The translations under genes were made by a program, and so were the position numbers. Shown piece after piece: positions 57,800 to 64,000 of a DNA stretch of 64,000 nucleotides; within the stretch, counting starts at the first letter, position 1, and each line of letters opens with the position of its first letter. Origin of the DNA: Breviolum minutum Mf 1.05b.01 (Eukaryota; Sar; Dinophyceae; Suessiales; Symbiodiniaceae); assembly GCA_000507305.1 (NCBI GenBank), contig DF241469.1, positions 2,392-66,391 on the forward strand, read 5' to 3'. The notes below the pieces were generated by a model that saw only the letters and a list, made by a program, of their open reading frames with translations, was not told the origin of the DNA and did no database searches.

Positions 57800-58285
57800 C
57801 TAAGGAGGTGATTCACAAGCATTGACCACACCACAGGCTAAGTTGGTCACCTTCAGGCTTGGAAGTGCGAGACAATTCGAGGAGCACCACAGCTTCTGCC
57901 AAGCTTGGTAGAAAAGACATAGTCGTGCAGGTGGACGATACAGGAAGATATCACCAAACACATCAGGATAGTGGTCCTGGCAGATGTATTGGTGCAACGT
58001 TGATGCTTCTACGCATGCTTGGACTCTGCAACACCTAGCCACCAAACCACTTTCCTGGATGATGTGCAGGACTGTCAACAATGTCCGCACTGGTGGCCTG
58101 CTTTCCATTCAGAGCAGTTTGATGTGATAGGAGAATCGGCATCTGGGGTCTAGAATGCATTGCTTGGTCTTGCTGCCCAGGCCTGTGAGATGATGAATAT
58201 CCTCAGAATGTGGGATCAAAGTGATCACGTGATCAAGAGACACAGCAGTGTTCTGTCCATCCCACTGAACCAGGACTTTGGATGT
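57800..58285 (-). CDS. Two exons of an unrecognised protein
   Basis: The exon 58285-58109 begins after CCAG| and reads SKVLVQWDGQNTAVSLDHVI, TLIPHSEDIHHLTGLGS and ends RFSYHIKLL with TGA. In a second frame, 58108-57800 is open from ATG (overlapping that TGA) and reads VRTLLTVLHIIQESGLVARC, then LHQYICQDHYPDVFGDIFLY and a Cys-rich helix. Each is open in one frame only, a good sign of coding. They could be alternative 3' exons or two genes. VLVQWDG recalls beta-barrel chromo/SH3-like strands but is too short to assign. Confidence 0.5.
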
Positions 58286-58289
58286 CTGG

Positions 58290-59780
58290 CAACTATGAGT
58301 AGCATTAGTTGGATGTCATAGCTAGTAAAGCAGGTGCCTGTACCTGAACTGTACCGACGATCATTGCACATCTGCTACGACCTGTTTGTCATGCACCTTG
58401 CTTAACCATGCTCTCAGCTGCCGCTAATTATTCTGTGGCAAAGCTTCCATTGAAATCCACCAGAACTGTGGCACAATCAGCATCGGCGACCACATCATTC
58501 GGTTCCTCCCAGGCACCCTTATGAAGTGGCATTTGCTCCAATGAAAAACATCTCCTTGACGATCGCGAATATGCTAAACTACTAAATATGAACCGGTCAT
58601 GGGATTCTTCAATATTTTTGGTGAGTATTTGTATCTTTGCGCTTGATGATGTGTGCTCTACCTTGCAGGTGACCGACCGGAAGACCGGAAGACCTGGCCT
58701 TTTCTTGCTGACTATCTTCCATCCGTCGCAGCAGTGCTACCAGGCGTTCCATCACATAAATGACCTCGCAGAATCAATTACAGACAAGAGGCGGACGGGT
58801 GCACGCGCCAAGCCATGCAGAGAAACAGTACTAAAATGACGTGCGACCCTAGACCCTAGCAAAGTACATCAAAATGCTCTAAAAACGGGTCAGAAGTGAG
58901 CATTTCTTGCGCTTTTTACTCTTTACCCACATGCGGTGCAGCGAGTTGCGTAGTTGATGGTCTCTTGGTAGTGGCCACTGTCCTCAGGAAAACTTTGCAT
59001 CAAGAAAGATACTTTGGAGTCTTTGTTTCAATTAAGCGCAGACTTCACCAACGGGTCAAGCCGCTTCGTGGTGGAACTTCAAATAGACAATGGGGCGACC
59101 ACGCAAGTCAAAGCCTGGAATCGTCTTCGAGCGCAGGCATTGCTACTGTCTATGCAACCCCACTGCAGCGGTTCTGGCCTCTCAAGTAGAAGCGTCCCAG
59201 AGCGCACTCTCGACCAATGGCAGCAGAGCAGCGTCCCGACCGTACATCGCCCAGTACATGGATGTGCTCCTGCGGTACAGGTGCCATTTTTGAAGGCACA
59301 AGTCTACACAAGTCTTGTTTTGGCATGACCAAGTGGAAACTGAATGTAATGCCCAAAACATGTATCAGAAATCTCCAAGTTCAGCGGATCACGTAAATCA
59401 CCTAAATATCGTGGGCTTCTACATCCGCCAGGTGAGCGTCAACATTCCACATGAGTCCAATGCATGACATCTCATGTGTCCTTGCGCCAACGAGCTGTGG
59501 CACACACTGCAGTAGCTGCCTGCAAGTGCGCAAGTGCCAGGAGTACGACACTCGAGACGAAGCATCCAATACTTAGAGATCTTAGAGACATTTAAGACAT
59601 TTAGATTTTAGAGACTGTTGATGGACGTGGAACTGGCAGCCTTATCCACATCCCAGTCATGGACTCGCAGGTAGCGTAGCAAAGTCGAAGGTTCGATGAA
59701 ATAGTCCATGCCGTCCTGGAGAAGTTGGATGCAAACAAGGGAACCTAACAGAATCAGGAAGGGAAGTGCATGGATGTGAA
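58290..59780. other. No secure gene
   Basis: At 58890-59330 the plus strand is open in three frames and the minus in one, and no motif decides between them. A plus-strand ATG frame at 58588-58839 has no family. The rest is empty. Confidence 0.35.
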
Positions 59781-59864
59781 TTATTTTGAATTGGGTGTGG
59801 ATTGTGTGGCTCTAAGCAATTTGTAGCGGCATGACATGAATGACATGCATGACATGCTGCTCAC

Positions 59865-60593
59865 ACCTCGGCCCGGGAAGAGAGCTGCTTCGCAAGTTGC
59901 CTCAACCACAGGCGCTTCTGCGACGGAAGTCGCAGGACTCGCCTTGCACGCTTCTCGGTCTAGCTGCTGTGCAAACTCATCGAAATCACAACGCAAACGA
60001 CAACGAAAAGGGGCAAGCGTGGGTCACAACGACTGCATGCAAATGCTGCAGTGCCGGTTCAGGATTTGCTTCAAGACTCAAGTCACTTCAATCACCACGC
60101 TTTCTCCCCTGGAATCAACACTGCGGCTCGAAAGACACAGATGACCAAAGTCAGGTCTGGTTGGCCTTACTTTCTCTGACTTGGCCAAGCTTCCAATGAC
60201 GATAGACGTGCAGAAAGTCCACGTACTCGAAGCTGTGGTCTGGCAGTGAGAGATCCTGAGGACTTAGATGTAGCTGCTCGGCATACTCCAAGCCTCGAGC
60301 CACAAAGAGCTTGGAAATGCACATTGCTCGATTGTTCACATTGCTCCAACCTTGCGAATTCTCGGCCAAGTTGCCAAAGACGCCCTCACCACTATGCGTA
60401 TTCAAAAAGATGTGAGAGCAAAAGGGCTCTTCATCACCTGGGATGACTCGTACCAACAAAGGCGGCGCAGCTTAGCTCTACAAGACGATTCTTCCAGCAA
60501 AGATGTGAAAAGAGGTCGAGTCAAACGATGAAATCCTTGCCCAGTTTGCTCATTGGTTTGCAAATCAGGGATGGGGCGTTTGCCAAGTGACAA
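59865..60593 (-). CDS. Multi-exon gene, unknown globular protein
   Basis: Exon at about 60590-60480: LGKRPIPDLQTNEQTGQGFH and RLTRPLFTSLLEES. Exon 60437-about 60160, after CCCAG|: GDEEPFCSHIFLNTHSGEGV, FGNLAENSQGWSNVNNRAMC, LFVARGLEYAEQLHLSPQDL and FEYVDFLHVYRHWKL. Exon about 59990-59868: FDEFAQQLDREACKASPATS, ending GRG|GTGTGAGC. The middle exon has balanced composition, a single open frame over nearly 100 codons, and a Cys/His/Asn mix typical of an enzyme or binding domain, but I do not recognise the family. Confidence 0.6.
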
Positions 60594-60599
60594 CCTCCG

Positions 60600-61150
60600 A
60601 AAGATTTCTCAAGGAAGCGCAAGTCAAAGTGCTGTTCCATGGTTTGGGAAGTGTCCTGAGTATTCGGTCAGTGCATTGGCCTCAATTAGGAAATCATCAC
60701 GTAGCCCTTTGTCACGTACAGCAACTGTCATGTCGTGGATTATTTCTGAAAATCATATGTATACCTGCATTTGCAACCTGTATGCCTATCATAGTGCTAC
60801 ACCGTATCTGATACTCAGAGCTAAAAATCCATGCATGCTGCATGTGTATATCAGAAGTTTAAAAGTGTGATATTTTTGTGTATTTATGTTTTGGTGCAAA
60901 AATCAAAACATAGACAGTGTTCAACAAATACTTGAGGAGGAAGAAAGTTCGCTTGTTGAAGTGTTGGTCGAATTGTCACCTGGTTTTAAGCTTAATAACA
61001 TAGACTATATAATGAGGCATTCCATGGTATTCCCGAGGGTAAACCTGACCAGAATCATGTTGACAAAAGGGTTCTAGGGGGAAAGGGTTTGCTTTAGCAA
61101 GATTCAACAATAACAACTTTTGTCCGGCCCAGTGTATACGGTATACTCTC
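60600..61150. other. Spacer, no gene seen
   Basis: AT-rich stretch with short plus-strand open frames and no motif. Confidence 0.45.
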
Positions 61151-61154
61151 CTCT

Positions 61155-63400
61155 TCACACATCATTCGGAGGCAGAGCGTCAACATCGGAACAAAGATCC
61201 CCAAAGTACCAACACAAAGTTAGTTTTACCACCCTGCAACTCGGCACTGTGCTATGGGCCTGCTGGATCTTGCTGACAATTTGGTAAATTTTTGCAGGCC
61301 CCCTTTCACAAATGCTTCTCCAAGCATCTTCAGACACAAAGTTGAACTTGGCCAACGTTACCTCATGAAGGGAGACAACTTGAGGATCAGTCCTATTCTG
61401 GCCTTCCATGCCAAAGCTTTAGAGACAAATGACCCCACGAGTCGTGTGGTTAAATGCTTGGCACATGCATGGCACATGTCAGCACGCCTTTCCTTTCTAT
61501 GACTTGAGTCAGGCCACGGGATCCAGAAAGGTACTGGCTGCCGTGAAAAAACTGTGTAACAGCCACGGTGTATTTACAAAGAAAGCTAGTCCAAGTCGTT
61601 CTGGATAATGATCCTGCCGACGAGGGAAGTATATACATGGAAGTACCACACCCCACAGCACACAGTGACCCCCATACATGTGTTTCATGAACTTGTTTGT
61701 GAACTGTGTGTAGATTCACAATTCACAAAAACGTCTCACAAACACCACCATTGAAACTAAGCGGGAAAACCACGTTGCTGCGAGATGCCAGGCCCCTCTG
61801 GCCTGCATGACAACCATGAGGTCTCGGACAATCGTCAGAGGCACCAAACTGCCAAGTCCAACACCCTCAAAGTCCACCAGCAGCACGAATTTTCGAGCGA
61901 CTGGGTCCTGCAAAACCATGCAGAAGAGCAAGCAACTACCAGAATACCAATACATACCAGGTATATCATAGTCATCCATAGTCATCCATGATCAATGTTC
62001 ACAATGACAAAGAAAGAAGACGAGGTGAGGTGTTCATGTTCTTGACTTCGTACGCTAGCCTTCTCTGACTTTGTTTTGAGAATCATAATTTTACCGTCAT
62101 GAAGATGATATTATCAGCTTCGTGATGCGTCGTGCCCACACGATCACAAGCTAGTTTTGTTTACTCCGACTCGAGGCATATATCATCATGCAAATGTAAA
62201 TCATGTATCAACTATATGACTATATTCAACTACATTGTTGCTTTGACAAAAATTCTACATTGTGACGGTTGTGACGTGGCTGTTTTCTCACGTCCTCCGG
62301 TGAAACCATCAGTTGACCAAGCTTGGCCTTTTTATCAACACACGCAATGGCCTGCAAAACTGCAAAACCCATGAGAAACGCAGGTGGTCACACTGAGTTT
62401 TCATCACTTTCTTGATCTGGACTCCTTTCCTTCAAAATGTGGCATGAGGAAATGTTACCAGCCCTGCACATGAATGAAATGCTATGATCTGCTTGCTGCG
62501 GAAAGTTTCCACAGCATCTCAGAAAAAGATCCACACCAATGCTTCAAAGATACGCGCTCCAGGCAGTACACCAAGTATTTGACGCCAGAAGGTTCTGCAT
62601 TAAAACCATCTCTTCCGGGTTTGAAATACAAGGCCGGTCGCCCGAGCTTGTCCTTGGAAGAAGGACGTCGCATTTCCGCAAATTGTCTCTGTCGGCCACA
62701 CACAAGACAAAATCCAAAAATGAATGAAAGCCCTGTCGAGCGCTTATAATATGTTTTGTCAGTGGCAAAAAAGTGCATCCCGCAATCGCTGAACGCAGAG
62801 TAAGAGTCATACCCACGGACATAGATGTTTCCAAAGCTGGCCTCTTGAGCAATGTCTTCTTCACTTTCGCTGGTGAAAATCTTGGAGAAACCAAAATCCT
62901 GACCACAAACAGAACAAAGGGGATTGCTGCCCCAAGAAAAACAACTTAAAAACTTCAATGGAGACTTGGTCCTACAGCAGTTCAGCTTGTCTGCACAGCC
63001 CTGCAGCGTCTGCACTTAAACAGCTGCAGTCAAGCTACCGTTCGCCAGGTTCCGGTTTTTCTAATCAGCGCTTCAGCCAAATCAAGGTCCCAATTCCTGG
63101 CCAACTGGATGTTTGAAATAAAAGGAATGAAATTTAGAACAAAACAAACCCAAATACATCAAATACGGTGTGCACATGCAGTCTAGGTGTGTTTGGTCAA
63201 TTTCCTTCATTGATCATGGCCCTGTCCCTCTTTCCCTCACAAAGCTCAAAGTGGCGAAGTTCGCCTCGCACGGAGATATCGGACCAATGCCAAGGTGTCA
63301 TCGTAGAGACCTTCACCTTCAGCCCCTTCTCTCTTCTGCAAACGCTCGGCCAATCCCTCTACGGCAACCTTTTGCACATCCTGCGGGGCGGATTCCATGA
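61155..63400 (-). CDS. CRAL-TRIO (Sec14-like) lipid-transfer domain protein
   Basis: The exons in transcript order match the CRAL-TRIO layout. About 63397-63245: VEGLAERLQKREGAEGEG then LYDDTLALVRYLRARR, the CRAL-TRIO N-terminal helix signature DD-xx-L-x-R(F/Y)LRAR. About 62695-62554: DKLGRPALYFKPGRDGF and GVKYLVYCLER|GTATCT, the D-xx-GRPV-x-Y strand and following helix. 61907-about 61790, after TTGCAG|: ARKFVLLVDFEGVGLGSL then LTIVRDLMVVMQ, the core strand V-x-L-x-D-x-EG-x-x-L-x-x-L. About 61400-61230: VTLAKFNFVSEDAWRSICER, fitting the late KV-x-FVS segment. Such proteins bind phosphoinositides, tocopherol or retinoid-like lipids in a hydrophobic pocket and move them between membranes. An exon at about 62880-62770 may fill the linker. 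The first exon and start codon were not found. Confidence 0.82.
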
Positions 63401-63409
63401 AAAAAACTC

Positions 63410-63769
63410 AAAAATTGCTAAGCACTTAACCCATCTTAACCCCCTGTCCTTTAAACCCTGCAGCTGGCCGATGCCATTGGAAACCATCACCCCAAGGGTA
63501 AAGCGTGCTTGCAGAATGCAGAATGGTGCGACAAACAGAGCTGAAGAATTCAACTTGGTTTATCGTGCGTGATGCCCATGATAGCTTTGGAGGGTCCGCC
63601 CTGTGGATTTGCAGTCATTGTGAGTCTGGATGGTGCGTGCTGCCTAAAGCATTGAGACAGAAATCACAGAAATCCATTCCGGAGCTTGCAATGCAGCATT
63701 ACAATTTCCACTTTCAACTTTACGTTGAGGAGAGTTGCATGGGGAAGTCTACACACTGAAGGAAACACT
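63410..63769. other. No secure gene
   Basis: Short overlapping open frames occur on both strands. The 5' end of the CRAL-TRIO gene may lie here. Confidence 0.35.
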
Positions 63770-63822
63770 CCGCATCTTAAGGCCCTGAGAGACCCAGCTT
63801 TCTGGCCTCGCTCCCACCTCTG
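63770..63822 (-). CDS. Outlying exon of the RWERG family
   Basis: After ACAGAG| the minus strand reads RWERGQKAGSLRALRC. The first five residues and the acceptor context match the array at 46-56 kb. Frame support is limited to the motif. Confidence 0.35.
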
Positions 63823-64000
63823 TCACGAGTCATGTCCCATCTGAACTTCGAAGTTACCGAGTTTTGTCACATCAACTTGGATCATCTAGGGACCAAGCTG
63901 TGCCACGAGCAGCGAGATTTGCGCGTGGGCCCTTGCCTTTCTCTTTGCCTGGTGATTTGCATTGGTATATAACATGGTTGAAGCAACCAGAAATCCAGCT
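63823..64000. other. No supported gene at the window end
   Basis: Nothing recognisable. Confidence 0.4.

Noticed and set aside
58890-59330. Plus-strand gene with FQLSADFTNGSSRFVVELQI
   Set aside because: Three plus frames and one minus frame are open over the same bases and no family motif selects one.
62770-62880. DFGFSKIF read as the DFG loop of a protein kinase
   Set aside because: There is no APE, HRD or glycine loop nearby, and it lies between exons that clearly form a CRAL-TRIO domain.
1-64000. Dinoflagellate spliced-leader relics, telomere repeats, tRNA genes and CRISPR arrays
   Set aside because: I looked for the spliced-leader end TTGGCTCAAG, TTTAGGG runs, tRNA-like cloverleaf signatures and regularly spaced identical repeats and found none. 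Two CCCTAGA-like words near 58850 are too few to count.

Overview
The window reads as nuclear DNA of a dinoflagellate, probably a Symbiodinium- or Polarella-like member of the Suessiales. The organism call is an inference. It rests on short exons cut by many introns with GT-AG and GC-AG borders, on all recognisable genes sharing one strand, on abundant microsatellites, and on an alveolate-looking mitochondrial acyl carrier protein. There are no bacterial operons, ribosome binding sites, tRNAs, rRNAs or CRISPR arrays. Exon borders were placed by eye from splice signals, reading phase and family motifs, so most are approximate.

Every gene with a family assignment lies on the minus strand. From high to low coordinate these are: a CRAL-TRIO (Sec14-like) gene at 61.2-63.4 kb; an unrecognised gene at 59.8-60.6 kb; unrecognised exons at 57.8-58.3 kb; an array of duplicated exon modules at 45.5-56.5 kb; a Lys/Glu/Arg-rich gene with an SR-like tail at 40.7-44.6 kb; scattered exons at 38.3-39.6 kb; an intact single-exon mitochondrial acyl carrier protein at 37.8-38.2 kb; a membrane-anchored carbon-nitrogen hydrolase at 32.6-34.6 kb; a large intron-rich gene whose core is a bacterial-type HsdR (type I restriction enzyme) helicase, at about 24.5-27 kb with probable further exons up to 31 kb and down to 22.9 kb; a helical acidic exon at 21.0-21.9 kb; exons encoding membrane segments and a Gly/Ser/Gln tail at 19.7-20.6 kb; and a GC-rich intronless P-loop NTPase with one frameshift at 16.5-17.8 kb. 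The first 16 kb holds only weakly supported exons among simple repeats.

The strongest points are these. The acyl carrier protein has Asp where the phosphopantetheine-accepting Ser should be. The carbon-nitrogen hydrolase carries an in-frame TAG inside its catalytic PEF-x-WRG-xx-GAY motif. The HsdR-like helicase has its motifs I, II, III, V and VI split over exons, and one splice junction rebuilds the TGTP motif exactly. At 46-56 kb two exon types, encoding REAV-x-LAL-x-K and RWERG-xxx-GLL-x-E, alternate strictly, with segmental copies from about 88 percent to nearly 100 percent identical. A 119-bp MITE with 4-bp target duplications sits in an intron of the charged-protein gene. The genes do not form a visible pathway; their shared orientation is the organising feature.
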